A DNA stretch of 64,000 nt, taken from Myxococcaceae bacterium (GTDB taxonomy: Bacteria; Myxococcota; Myxococcia; Myxococcales; Myxococcaceae). The position numbers and the translations under genes were made by a program. Below are positions 34,662 to 43,292 of the stretch, one piece after another. The notes under the pieces are model-generated. The model was given only the letters and a program-made list of their open reading frames with translations, was not told where the DNA came from and did not search any database. The stretch covers positions 1 to 64,000 of the forward strand of contig JADGRA010000068.1 in NCBI GenBank assembly GCA_017881265.1. The letters run 5' to 3'. Every line of letters begins with the position of its first letter. The stretch's first letter is position 1.

Positions 34662-35117
34662 ATGACGCATGCCCCCCTGAAACAGAAGCGAGCCGAAAGC
34701 GCTGGCGCCGGCGGGTTCCGGCCACCCAGCTTGGCCGAGCTGCGGCGCGAGCTAGAAGAGTTCGAGCGGGAGACGGAGGAGCGGCGAGCCTTCCGCACCG
34801 AGATGAAGGACCTGCGCGAGGGCCTCAGCGAGCGGAAGCTCCGTGAGCGCCTCGGCCCCTTCCTGGTGCGCGTGGAGAAGTTCGCCACCCAATTCATCCG
34901 GACTTCCGGCGACGCCGAGCTCGGCCGCAGCCTCTTCAGCCCATGGATTTCGCTCCTCGTCGGGAGCGCCGCCGAGCCGGGCTGGCGCATCCCGGGGGGC
35001 TTCGACGTGCTCCAGCGGTGGTGCTGGAGCCGCTACCGCGCCGAGGAGGATAGCCTCCGGACCGAGCGGGCCTCGCCGCCCCCGCCGGACACGCTCAGCC
35101 CGACGTCGGCACCCTGA
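34662..35117 (+). CDS. Charged helical protein of unknown function
   Basis: 151 residues. A Glu/Arg-rich helix (LRRELEEFERETEERRAFRT) at about 25-60 probably forms a coiled coil. A conserved-looking SPWISLLVGSAAEPGWRIPG region follows, then a Pro-rich tail. GCAGGAG precedes the ATG at 34662. No signal peptide. Probably an accessory or substrate protein of the T4SS island (inference from position only). Confidence 0.6.
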   Translation: MTHAPLKQKRAESAGAGGFRPPSLAELRRELEEFERETEERRAFRTEMKDLREGLSERKLRERLGPFLVRVEKFATQFIRTSGDAELGRSLFSPWISLLVGSAAEPGWRIPGGFDVLQRWCWSRYRAEEDSLRTERASPPPPDTLSPTSAP

Positions 35118-35131
35118 AGGCCACCCGCCCA

Positions 35132-35743
35132 GTGCCCAGCACAACGGACAGCGCCTCCCGCCGACCGACACGCGAGCAACCTCCCCACCCAGCCCTGCTC
35201 GGGCCTCTTCCGGACGCCCTTCGCGCCGAGGCCACCCGGCTGGATGCCGCCTACCAGCTGCAAATGGAGGCGGTGTCCCAGGCGCGGAAGGCGGAGGTGG
35301 CGCTGCTGGAGGCCCTGCTGCAAAGCGTACGGCCCGTCCTTCCCGCGCTGGCCCGGCCGCTGCGCCTTGTGGACGTGGGCGCCCCGGGCCGGCCTCAGCA
35401 CGTCCACTGCCGGGCCATTCTGCTGTTTGGACGCCTCCCCGGGCCGAAGACCCCCATCCCCCAGGCGCGCGAGGGTCTGTTTCTCCTCGAGGACAGCACC
35501 TTCCTGCGCGTGCGCTTCACCGGCGCTGCCACGGCCGCCGCGGGTGGGCAGCTTGCCCTTGCCGCCGAGCGCCTCGAGGGCGTCGACGTGCGAGGCGTCC
35601 TCCGCGACCACGACGTGGAAGCAGTGACGACCGTCCTGCTGGCGGCCATGGCCGCCGAGACGGCACACCGCCGAGGCCGCACCCGCGAGGTGGCGGCGTA
35701 TGCCGCCCGTCTTGACGCCGTCCGCGTCCTGCTGGGCAGCTGA
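35132..35743 (+). CDS. Hypothetical protein in T4SS region
   Basis: 203 residues from a GTG at 35132, 14 bases after the previous stop. It has a helical N-terminus (EATRLDAAYQLQMEAVSQAR), then an apparent alpha/beta domain (HCRAILLFGRLPGP, EGLFLLEDSTFLRVRF). No family recognised; no signal or membrane segment. Probably co-transcribed with 34662. Confidence 0.55.
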   Translation: MPSTTDSASRRPTREQPPHPALLGPLPDALRAEATRLDAAYQLQMEAVSQARKAEVALLEALLQSVRPVLPALARPLRLVDVGAPGRPQHVHCRAILLFGRLPGPKTPIPQAREGLFLLEDSTFLRVRFTGAATAAAGGQLALAAERLEGVDVRGVLRDHDVEAVTTVLLAAMAAETAHRRGRTREVAAYAARLDAVRVLLGS

Positions 35744-35867
35744 AGCGGCGCGCCCCTCCCCCTTGGCTCCCAAGTCGCGTCGTCTACCGTTCCATGTCGG
35801 CCAGGAGTGGCATACATGAATGGCCGACCAAGACGACGGTCAGCATCCGACGTGAATACAACTAACA

Positions 35868-35904
35868 TTGACATAGGTCGCACTTGGATGTCATGTTACA
35901 TCCA
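35868..35904 (+). promoter_or_regulatory. Promoter with operator overlapping a possible leaderless start
   Basis: A perfect -35 TTGACA at 35868-35873 is followed 18 bases later by CATGTT (35892-35897), a weak -10. Its flanks TGGATGT (35885-35891) and ACATCCA (35898-35904) are perfect 7-base inverted arms. The right arm reaches the A of the ATG at 35904. Transcription would begin near that A, giving a leaderless mRNA, and a bound repressor would cover both the -10 and the start. This fits autoregulation by the gene that follows. Confidence 0.45.
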
Positions 35905-36272
35905 TGGGCGCTGTGCGCGAGATGGCAAAGACTCCCCTACCGGCAGACCAGGAGATGCGGCAGCTCAACGTGAAGGTGCCCCCCGAGGACGCCAACTTCG
36001 TCCAGGAAGTGCTGCGCCCCCAGCTCGGCTTTCCCTACAACGCCGAGGCGGTCCGCGAGGTCATTTCGCAGCTACGGACGTGGTTCCGGCTGCCCAGCTA
36101 CGTCGTGGACGTGCTGAAGAAGGACGCCGAAGCGCAGAAGCTTCACATCCTCAACTACCTGCAGATGCTTCTGCACAAGCGGTACGAGGACCTTGCCGCC
36201 GAGGGCAGGGAACGGCCGCCGGCGCGCACCTCCATCCCCTCCCCCGCGACGTCCAAGTCCGGACGGCGCTGA
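35904..36272 (+). CDS. Possible ribbon-helix-helix-type regulator/accessory protein
   Basis: 122 residues. A short beta-like segment (MRQLNVKVPPEDANFVQEVL) is followed by two helices, the MetJ/Arc-type layout, then further helices (EVISQLRTWFRLP, SYVVDVLKKDAEAQKLHILN) and a disordered tail. No ribosome-binding site precedes ATG 35904; ATG 35922 is an alternative. Relaxosome accessory proteins and island repressors often have this fold. It sits immediately upstream of the pilus genes. The assignment is structural guesswork. Confidence 0.5.
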   Translation: MGAVREMAKTPLPADQEMRQLNVKVPPEDANFVQEVLRPQLGFPYNAEAVREVISQLRTWFRLPSYVVDVLKKDAEAQKLHILNYLQMLLHKRYEDLAAEGRERPPARTSIPSPATSKSGRR

Positions 36273-36548
36273 GGCGCCCACAAGGCCTGGTCCTGCTTCC
36301 ATGCCCGCTCCCGCCACAAGACGCGACGGCCTCAGCAGCTGGGCCGAGTGCGTCCGGCGGGGGCGCAGTCCGCGCGGCGGCTCGCGCGCCCTTGGCGCGC
36401 CGCCGCGCTCGCTAGCAGGCGCGCTCTTCGGGCCCCCCCGGCCCCACGCCTTCCACCACAGCTTTCTCGGTAGGCAGCGGCTCCCCGCCCCACGGGGGCG
36501 GCCGCGCGCCCGGCCTGCGCTTTCCCCCAGCCCCCAGGAGGTTGTGCC

Positions 36549-36860
36549 ATGACGCCTTTTCCCCACCCCCCGTCTTCTAAGTCTGCCCAGGGCGCGCGCC
36601 TCACCGCCTTTGCTGTCCTGGCCTTCGCTGCCTCGGCGTTTGCGCAAAGCGTGGACCCGGCCGCCATGGGGCAGGGCTTCTTCGCCTACGCGCGCCCCTA
36701 CGTCGTCTGGGCGGGCGCCGGCATGGTGCTCCTCTGCGTCGCAGCTGCCATCTTCTTCAAGCCTTTCCTCAAGGAAGCACTCATCACCGCAGGCATCGTG
36801 GTGATGCTGGTGTTCCTCTTCAACACGTTCCCGGACCTGGTCCGGGCCCTCAGCCGCTGA
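36549..36860 (+). CDS. virB2: VirB2/TrbC-like pilin
   Basis: 103 residues. A long signal peptide is cleaved near SAFAQS (about residue 33), then two hydrophobic segments (YVVWAGAGMVLLCVAAAIFF and ALITAGIVVMLVFLFNTF) are joined by a short basic loop FKPFLKEA. This is the canonical VirB2/TrbC prepilin layout. A strong CCAGGAGG lies before the ATG. First structural gene of a run coupled through to 45536. It is expected to form the pilus or channel lining. The family is identified by topology and position, not by a conserved motif. Confidence 0.8.
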   Translation: MTPFPHPPSSKSAQGARLTAFAVLAFAASAFAQSVDPAAMGQGFFAYARPYVVWAGAGMVLLCVAAAIFFKPFLKEALITAGIVVMLVFLFNTFPDLVRALSR

Positions 36861-36882
36861 AGCACCGCCGAGGGCCGCAGGG

Positions 36883-37212
36883 ATGGATGCGCCTGTCTAC
36901 CGGCACGCCGATGCCCGGGCCACGCTGCTCGGCCTCAACTTCCCCGGGGACTTCTTCGTCGTCCTCGTGGCGAGCTACCTGTGGCTCATGCTGCTGCGGC
37001 CCCTGCCCTTCCTGTTGGCCGCAGCCGCCACCCATGCCGGCGTCGCGCTGCTCAACCGGGACCGTCCACCGCAGCACTGGGCGCACGGGTTGGGCTTCCA
37101 GCTGCGACGGCTGCGCTTTGAGGGAGAAATCAGCGCCGCCGCCCGCAGCGCGGCCCCCCAATTCCCGTTCGGCCCCTACCGAAGCGTCGACGTGGGTGGG
37201 AGGAAACCTTGA
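36883..37212 (+). CDS. virB3: VirB3-like protein
   Basis: 109 residues. A short N-terminus (MDAPVYRHADARATLLGLN) precedes two close hydrophobic segments (FFVVLVASYLWLMLLRPLPF, LLAAAATHAGVALLNRDRP), then a cytoplasmic tail. Small two-helix proteins directly before VirB4 are VirB3 and often fuse to it. The stop overlaps the TTG start of VirB4. Expected to anchor VirB4 to the inner membrane. Confidence 0.75.
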   Translation: MDAPVYRHADARATLLGLNFPGDFFVVLVASYLWLMLLRPLPFLLAAAATHAGVALLNRDRPPQHWAHGLGFQLRRLRFEGEISAAARSAAPQFPFGPYRSVDVGGRKP

Positions 37213-39803
37213 AAGAGACGCCCCTGGCCCAGCACATCCCGCTCTGGCGAACGCTGCGGGAGGACGGCGTCACGGCCCTCGTCACCCCCGCGCTCGACTA
37301 CGTGGGCGGTCTTGGACTTCGCGGCATCGACACGCGCTTTCTGAAGGACGAGGAGTGCAGCCAGCGAGGGGAGGCGCTCCGGGAGCTGCTCGCCGGCCTC
37401 GACGACGAGGTGAGCCTCCTCTTCCTGTACCGCGTCCGGGAGGACGTCGAGGCAGACCTTTCGGCCTACCAGGATGGCGTCGCCAATGGAGCGACGCCGG
37501 CGGAGCGGGCCTACGTCGCGGCGAAGGTGCGCTGGCTCCGCCAGCAGAAGCTGCGCCGGGGCGAGCTCCGCCTCTTCTTCTCCTCCGCGGGAGGCAACGG
37601 GCCGCTGGACCGCGGCGTCCTCGGCGCGCCGCTGCTTTTCAAGAATGCCGAGCGCCTCTCCCATCGCATCCACGCCGCGCGCTTGCAGGCCCTGCGTGGC
37701 CTGCGGGACCGGCTGCGCGCGCGGCTGGCAGCGGCCGGCATCCAGTCCCGGGAGCTCGAGCCCAAGGACGTCTGGCAGTTGCACTATGAATTGCTCAATC
37801 CCGGCCGCACCCGCAGGCCCGGGGCGGCCTGTCCCACCGTCGAACTCCTGGACAACCTCTGGACGGAGGCGCTGACACGGCGAGAGGGACACCATGTCCT
37901 CGAGTACACCGAGGCCGAGTGCCTGTGCTTCGAATCCATCTCCGAGGAGCACGGCTACTTCCGCCAGGGGGGCCTCCTCCGCCGCGTGGCCACGCTCAAG
38001 GCACTGCCGGAGGCACGGACGCGGCCCTTCTGCGCCGAGCCGCTGCAGGCACTCGCCCACCCGCTCACCGGCCAGGCGTTTGGGTACACGCTGGCCGTCG
38101 CCGTGCGCCTTCGCCCTCAAGCGCGGGCGAAATTCTTTCTCAACCAGCAGCACAAGCTCGTCTCGGCCCTGCGCAGCCTGGTCCACCAGGTGAGCGGCGA
38201 GGATGCCCGGAGGTCCGTCGAGGACGCGGACAAACAAGGTGCCATCCTCGCCCTCTTCCAGGAGCTCAACTCGCTCTCCTCCAAACTGGTGGACGTCTCC
38301 GTCACCCTCCTCCTCGACGCCGACACGCTGGATGAACTCGAGGCGCGGACCGAGGCAGCGCGCGACAGCTTTCGTCGGCTCGGCAACAGCGAACTGCTGG
38401 TGGAGCACGTCGCCCAGCTTCCCTGCTACTTCGCCGTCTTTCCCGGTGCCGGCGCCTACCAGGTTCGTCGCAAGGGCTGCACCACCCGGAATGCTGCGGA
38501 CCTGCTTCCACTCTTCGAGCCGTGGGGCGGCGGCAGCAGCGCGGACAGCCTGCTCACCACGCCACTCGGCACCACGCTGCGGTTCGGGCTCTTCGACACG
38601 AGCCTGGGGAATGCCTTTCACGGCCTCATGTGCGCCGACACCGGGGCCGGAAAATCTCTCACCGCCGGCGCGCTTGCCATCGATGCCTACATCGCCGGCA
38701 AGGACGTCATCCTCGTCGACAACGGCGGGAGCTGGTCGCGCCTGACGCGCCTTTTGGGAGGGACCCTGGTGGAGGTGACGCTCAACACACCGCTCTGCCC
38801 CTTCCTCCCCTACCGCGACATGCTGGACCGCGAGGAACTGGCGAGGACGGGACTCGAACAGCTCGACAGCGCGCTGGTGCAGGACGTCGTCGGCTTCCTG
38901 CAAGTGTGCGTCGAGGACCGGGAGCTGCCCTCGTTCACCGTCCCCCAGCAGAACCTGGTGGGCCAGGCCGTTACGCGCAGCTACCAGGAGCGCTTTCGCG
39001 CGCGGCCCGCGGAGCGTCCCGTGATGGGCGACCTCCAGCAGGCGCTCCGCCAGCTGTCCGAAGACGCGATGCTGCACCCGGAGGACCGAGCGCTGGCGGC
39101 ACTGCTGGTGCGCAGGCTCGAGCTGTTCTGCACGGGCACCTACGGCCGCTTCCTCAACCGGCCGAGCGAGCTTCGCTACGACGGGCGCCTTCTCACCTTC
39201 GAGATGGGAGCCATCGGCAAGGACCCGCTGCTGAAGCGAATTGCGTTGGCTGCCGTCATGGGCACCGTCACCGCCCGTGCCGCCGCCCGAAGAAACCGGA
39301 CGCTGTGCGCCATCGACGAGGCGCACGACTACCTCGGAGACAGCGCGGCAGCCGACGCCTTCCTCGGGAAGGCCTACGCCAAGATGCGGAAATTCGACGT
39401 GGCGATGTGGGCCATCAGCCAGAAATTCGAGGACTTCCAGCGCTCGCGGGCCGCAGCCACCATCATCGGCAACTCCTTCCTCAAGCTGTTCCTCTGGCAC
39501 TCCTCTGGCTGGGAGGTGGTGCGCGACGCCTTCGGGTGGCCGGACAGCGTCTACCGGCAGTTCCGGGCGCTCGAGCGCGTCCCCTTCCACTACACGGACT
39601 TTCTCCTGGTTTACGGCGAGCGCTATGCCACCGTGCGCCACGCCGTCCCGCCGCTTGCCTACTGGCTGCTCACCACGCACGGAGAGGACAGGCGGCTGCT
39701 GGAGCGGGCCCGACAGAAGAATCCACACCTCGACGAGCTCGCCCTCCTCCAGGAGCTCTCCGCCCGCTACCCCAGGGGCGCCTCGTCCCCCGGGCCGCAA
39801 TGA
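37209..39803 (+). CDS. virB4: VirB4/TraC-type secretion ATPase
   Basis: 864 residues from a TTG with GGGAGG upstream, overlapping the VirB3 stop. The N-terminal half resembles the CagE/TrbE/VirB region. CADTGAGKSLTAGALAI at about 475-490 is Walker A, and LCAIDEAHDYLG at about 698-709 is Walker B; DNGGSWSRLTRLLGG matches the TraC-type insertion after the P-loop. The C-terminal SSGWEVVRDAFGWP and YGERYATVRH are typical. Energises pilus assembly and substrate transfer at the inner membrane. Length is normal. The most secure marker that this locus is a T4SS. Confidence 0.94.
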   Translation: MKETPLAQHIPLWRTLREDGVTALVTPALDYVGGLGLRGIDTRFLKDEECSQRGEALRELLAGLDDEVSLLFLYRVREDVEADLSAYQDGVANGATPAERAYVAAKVRWLRQQKLRRGELRLFFSSAGGNGPLDRGVLGAPLLFKNAERLSHRIHAARLQALRGLRDRLRARLAAAGIQSRELEPKDVWQLHYELLNPGRTRRPGAACPTVELLDNLWTEALTRREGHHVLEYTEAECLCFESISEEHGYFRQGGLLRRVATLKALPEARTRPFCAEPLQALAHPLTGQAFGYTLAVAVRLRPQARAKFFLNQQHKLVSALRSLVHQVSGEDARRSVEDADKQGAILALFQELNSLSSKLVDVSVTLLLDADTLDELEARTEAARDSFRRLGNSELLVEHVAQLPCYFAVFPGAGAYQVRRKGCTTRNAADLLPLFEPWGGGSSADSLLTTPLGTTLRFGLFDTSLGNAFHGLMCADTGAGKSLTAGALAIDAYIAGKDVILVDNGGSWSRLTRLLGGTLVEVTLNTPLCPFLPYRDMLDREELARTGLEQLDSALVQDVVGFLQVCVEDRELPSFTVPQQNLVGQAVTRSYQERFRARPAERPVMGDLQQALRQLSEDAMLHPEDRALAALLVRRLELFCTGTYGRFLNRPSELRYDGRLLTFEMGAIGKDPLLKRIALAAVMGTVTARAAARRNRTLCAIDEAHDYLGDSAAADAFLGKAYAKMRKFDVAMWAISQKFEDFQRSRAAATIIGNSFLKLFLWHSSGWEVVRDAFGWPDSVYRQFRALERVPFHYTDFLLVYGERYATVRHAVPPLAYWLLTTHGEDRRLLERARQKNPHLDELALLQELSARYPRGASSPGPQ

Positions 39804-39825
39804 CGGCCACCCGACAGGAGTCAGC

Positions 39826-40719
39826 ATGCCCCGCCTCCCCCCACGCCCCTCTGCGTCGCTGTTCACCGCCATTGTCGCCGCTGGCTTGGCCCTGCTGCTC
39901 GTCACGCCCGAGGCCTCAGCCGACCTCTTCGGCGCCGACGTCTCGCTGCTAGGGACGCTGGTCTCCCAGGGCGCCCAGGAGCTTTCCACCGCCGCGCAGG
40001 CCCTCGGGACCCTCCGGGAGGGGGTGACGTCGGCCCAGCGGATGGTGGGTTTTGCCACCCAGGCCCAAACCCTCTTTTCCCGCTTCGCCACTTCCCGAGT
40101 GGCGGATTTTGGAGCGGACAGCTTCGGCCTTGCCCACGGGACCCTGCCCGTCTCCGACGGGAGTCGGCTCCGGAGTGGCGTCGCCCCCTGGGCACCGGCC
40201 ACCGGCGAGCTCCGGGGCGTCAGCCGCCAGTGCGCAAGCGACGTCACGTCGGGCGCCTCCGCTTGCCGCCAAGTCCATGACGCCCTCACTCCCACCGATG
40301 CGCAGAGCGCGGTCAGGCGCACCTTCGGACCTGCGCTGCAGCCGGACACGCAGGCCGGCGACTATGAGGTGGCGCGTGCGCTCTCCGCTGCCGACGCGCA
40401 CCAGCAGCAGGAGGGCTCGCGTGCGGCTGTTTCTGCCGCGAGTCGAAGCGCCGCGTGCGCAAGCGGAGAGGACGCAGCGGTGTGTGGACTGGCCCAGACG
40501 GCACGCCAGGAGAGCCAGCTCGACGCCGTCAACGAGCAGCTGGCCGAGGCGAACCGGCTCCAGGCCGTCCGCCTGGCGCTGCAAAACGCCGAGCGCAAGC
40601 GCGCACTGGGCGAGGCGCAGGAGCGCCGGACGGTGGTAACGGAGGGGTGGAAGGCGCTGCGAACGCCCACCCTCGCCGTGTCCGCCGACGGCGTCAGCCT
40701 CCTCGGAGGCGACCGGTGA
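39826..40719 (+). CDS. virB5: VirB5/TrbJ-like periplasmic protein
   Basis: 297 residues. A signal peptide ends at SADLFGAD (about residue 36). A coiled-coil-prone body follows (LVSQGAQELSTAAQALGTL, REGVTSAQRMVGFATQAQTLF), four Cys residues in the middle (QCASDV, ACRQV, SAACASG, AVCGLAQ), and a long helix (QESQLDAVNEQLAEANRLQA). This is the pattern of the minor pilin/adhesin VirB5 and the TrbJ family. It starts after a CAGGAG site 22 bases past VirB4. Family inferred from position and helical pattern. Confidence 0.68.
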   Translation: MPRLPPRPSASLFTAIVAAGLALLLVTPEASADLFGADVSLLGTLVSQGAQELSTAAQALGTLREGVTSAQRMVGFATQAQTLFSRFATSRVADFGADSFGLAHGTLPVSDGSRLRSGVAPWAPATGELRGVSRQCASDVTSGASACRQVHDALTPTDAQSAVRRTFGPALQPDTQAGDYEVARALSAADAHQQQEGSRAAVSAASRSAACASGEDAAVCGLAQTARQESQLDAVNEQLAEANRLQAVRLALQNAERKRALGEAQERRTVVTEGWKALRTPTLAVSADGVSLLGGDR

Positions 40720-41582
40720 GGGCGCGGCCGTGGCTTGTCCTTGGCGCCCTGGGCTGGCCGGGACTCGCCCTTGCCGCGGATGGCGACGCCCTGGACCTCC
40801 GTGGCGGGGCAGTCGGCGAGCTCACCGCCCGCACCCTCGGCATCGCGCACGGGCTACTCGCCTTTCTCCTCGTCCTCGGACTCGTCGTCGAGCTGCTGCG
40901 GGGGCCAGGACAGCCCCGGCGCTACCTGGCCGTCGTTTGGAGGACGCTCCTCGTTCTCGGTCTGCTGCAGGCCTACACCTTCCTCGCGGGCTCGCTGGTG
41001 AAGCAGTGCACCGCGCTCGCGCAAAGCCTCGCGCCGCAGGAGGCCGACGCGCCTCTGCAACGCTACAAATCAGCCGTCGCGCAGAGCTTCGCCGCGGCGC
41101 CGGGCCCCGACCCAGGGACTTCCGACGCAGCCAAGCCGTCTGGCCTCGGCGGGCTCTTCTTCGACGCGGGCATCTCCCTGCTCCTCCTGCTGGCGGGAGC
41201 CATCCACTGGGTGTTCACGGAACTCTCCCGCATCCTCATCAGCTTCTTCTACGCCATCGGCCCGCTGGCGCTGGCCTTCTATGTGCCCGGACTGGATGCC
41301 CCGCTGCGGTGGCTGCGAAGCCTCACCACCGTCTCCTGTTGGCCCGTGGTTTCCTCCATCCTCCTCCACCTCTCCACGTCCGTGCTCCACCGCGCCAGCA
41401 GCACGGGCTCGGGCGCAACCTTCGGGGCCGTGGCGTCCTCGCTGCTGTTGTGCGTGCTGGCCTTTGCCACGCCCAGGATTGCCTCCGCGCTGGTCGGGGG
41501 TGTGGGCAACCTCCTTGGCGAAGGGGCCGCCGCGGCCCTGCGCGTTGCCGGCGGGGCGGCCGCCGCAGGGGTGTTACCGTGA
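40716..41582 (+). CDS. virB6: VirB6/TrbL-like polytopic membrane protein
   Basis: 288 residues from a GTG overlapping the VirB5 stop, with CGGAGG upstream. A cleavable N-terminal signal (ALGWPGLALAADGD) precedes about six hydrophobic segments (IAHGLLAFLLVLGLVVELL, ISLLLLLAGAIHWVF, ISFFYAIGPLALAFYV, ASSLLLCVLAFATP). The Trp-containing segment near the middle matches TrbL/VirB6. VirB6 shapes the inner-membrane channel. Overlap with the next gene indicates coupling. Confidence 0.75.
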   Translation: MRARPWLVLGALGWPGLALAADGDALDLRGGAVGELTARTLGIAHGLLAFLLVLGLVVELLRGPGQPRRYLAVVWRTLLVLGLLQAYTFLAGSLVKQCTALAQSLAPQEADAPLQRYKSAVAQSFAAAPGPDPGTSDAAKPSGLGGLFFDAGISLLLLLAGAIHWVFTELSRILISFFYAIGPLALAFYVPGLDAPLRWLRSLTTVSCWPVVSSILLHLSTSVLHRASSTGSGATFGAVASSLLLCVLAFATPRIASALVGGVGNLLGEGAAAALRVAGGAAAAGVLP

Positions 41583-42325
41583 GTCCGCTTCCCAGGCCGC
41601 CGGAAGCGGGCCCCACGGTCGTCCGCGCCTCCGGGGCGCGGACACCTGCCGGCCCGGCAGCGGTCTGGGCAGCCATGGCGCGGCAAGCCCAGTGGAAGAG
41701 TTGGGCCCTCGTCCTGGCCTTCTCCCTGTGTGCGCTCCAGGGGCTGGTCATGCTTAAGCTTGCCCGCAAGGAGCCAGACATCGTGCTCATCGCGCCCGAT
41801 GGCAGGAGCACCTACGTCAACCGCAGCGTGGCGGGGGATGCGCTCGTCCGCTTCCTCGAGGAACAGCGTCAGCTGCCGAACGACGTCACCATCTTTCATT
41901 TCACCCGGGACTTCCTTCAGCACTTTTTCGCCATCGACTCGCTGAGCTACGCCTCCTCCTTCGCCGAGGCGCTCGGAATGTTGTCGGCGGGCTTCCGCGA
42001 GCGCGTGGCACGCGAGGCCGCGGCTTCCAGGGTGCTGGAGGCGGTCCGGGCGACTCACAGCCGAGCCACCCTCACGTTCGAGAGTCTCGACCTCGTGGAG
42101 CGGACGACGGAGGCCCTTCACCTCCGGGCCGTGCTTCTCCGAAGAACCGAGAGCTTCAGCGAGGGAGCCCTGGTGTCCTTCGACCGTCTCGAGGTGGACC
42201 TCTACGAGTCGGTGGTTCCACGCACCGCCGCCCACCCGGATGGGCTCGTCATTGGCCAATTCACCAGCCGGTCCGAGAAGGTGGACCCAAGCAGCGCCTC
42301 GGAGCCATCCGCCCATGCGCCTTAG
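41579..42325 (+). CDS. virB8: VirB8/TraE-like inner-membrane protein
   Basis: 248 residues from a GTG overlapping the VirB6 stop. About 45 cytoplasmic residues precede one membrane helix (WALVLAFSLCALQGLVML). The periplasmic domain starts with IVLIAPDGRSTYVNRSVAGDALV and has alpha/beta alternation with RLEVDLYESVVPRT at the end. This is the VirB8/TraE topology and fold order, seen in the assembly nucleators of T4SS. Identified from topology and position between B6 and B10. Confidence 0.68.
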   Translation: MSPLPRPPEAGPTVVRASGARTPAGPAAVWAAMARQAQWKSWALVLAFSLCALQGLVMLKLARKEPDIVLIAPDGRSTYVNRSVAGDALVRFLEEQRQLPNDVTIFHFTRDFLQHFFAIDSLSYASSFAEALGMLSAGFRERVAREAAASRVLEAVRATHSRATLTFESLDLVERTTEALHLRAVLLRRTESFSEGALVSFDRLEVDLYESVVPRTAAHPDGLVIGQFTSRSEKVDPSSASEPSAHAP

Positions 42326-43256
42326 CGTCCTTGGTACCGCTGCGCTGCTCGCCGTGCTGGCCGGTACCGGGGCCCCGGCGACGCCCCGGAAGGACTCCGA
42401 TGCGGTCGTCACCAGCGGCAAGCGGGCCCTCAAACGTCGGAGCCTCGTGGTGACGGATGCCAACTTCAACGAGGTGCAGGTGGTGCACGTCGCCGCCGGA
42501 GTGCCGACGACGCTCAGCTTCCGCCAGCCGCTCCGGGCCGAAAGCGTCATCCTGGCAGACGTCACCAACGCCTTTCTCCCGGTGAAGGCCACGGAGAGCA
42601 GCATCGTCCTCATCCCCAAGTGGGACCTGGGCCAGCGTTCGATGACCACCCTCACCGTCACGCTCGCCGATGGCACCATCCTGCCCCTGCTTCTCACCAC
42701 CGTCTCCGGAGAAGCCGACATCGGCGTGGACATCTCTGTCGCCCTCGTCCAACAGGCGCCACCGGAGTCGGCCACTGTCCTCAAGGCCTCGCTTCTGGAA
42801 CTGCGCAGCGAGCTCGACGAGTGCCGCGCCGACCAGGGCACCGCCGGCATTGCGAAGCTGGCCAGTCTCGTCCTGCAACAGGACCTGTCGCGCCCGCAGG
42901 TCTTCGAACGACACGAATTGCACCGGCGCGACAAGCAGGAGCGTCTTCTGGTGGACGTGCGGGCCGCCTACCGGATTTTCGGACACACCTACCTGGTGGT
43001 CACCCTGGAAAACCGTGACCCCTCCCGCGCCTGGGTGCTCGACCGTCCGGAGCTCAGCGTCACGGGCGGCAGCCAGTCCATCGACGTCTCGGTGACGGCC
43101 TTCCGGATGGACACCACGGCCATCGCCCCCAACGACACGGGAAAGCTGGTGGTGGTTTTCCAGACGCCACCCCAGGGCAGTGGCAACAGCTTGAGTCTTC
43201 AACTCCTCGAAAAGAATGGGAGCCGGCACCTCCGGCTCGACGGCCTGTCGCTTTGA
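42315..43256 (+). CDS. DUF2381 family protein in the VirB9 position
   Basis: 313 residues with a signal peptide (VLGTAALLAVLAGTGAPA). RRSLVVTDANFNEVQVVHV and FRQPLRAESVILADV identify the DUF2381/TIGR02268 family, previously described as a Myxococcus paralogous family. The N-terminal part follows the VirB9/TraK pattern: hydrophobic strand, TTLSF, a strand ending in IVLIPKW, then TTLTVTLADG and LLLTTVSGEADIGVDISVAL. It is encoded exactly between VirB8 and the VirB10-type gene and overlaps VirB8 by 11 bases. Likely the outer-membrane core protein that binds VirB10. Family recognition is firm; the VirB9 role is inferred. Confidence 0.75.
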   Translation: MRLSVLGTAALLAVLAGTGAPATPRKDSDAVVTSGKRALKRRSLVVTDANFNEVQVVHVAAGVPTTLSFRQPLRAESVILADVTNAFLPVKATESSIVLIPKWDLGQRSMTTLTVTLADGTILPLLLTTVSGEADIGVDISVALVQQAPPESATVLKASLLELRSELDECRADQGTAGIAKLASLVLQQDLSRPQVFERHELHRRDKQERLLVDVRAAYRIFGHTYLVVTLENRDPSRAWVLDRPELSVTGGSQSIDVSVTAFRMDTTAIAPNDTGKLVVVFQTPPQGSGNSLSLQLLEKNGSRHLRLDGLSL

Positions 43257-43292
43257 GGCGGCACCCAGGCACTGCGGGAGGGACAGGTTTCC

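Noticed and set aside
36301-36552. Open frame of 83 residues just before the pilin gene
   Set aside because: Arg/Pro-rich without a ribosome-binding site; ends inside the pilin start. Looks like a GC-rich non-coding frame.
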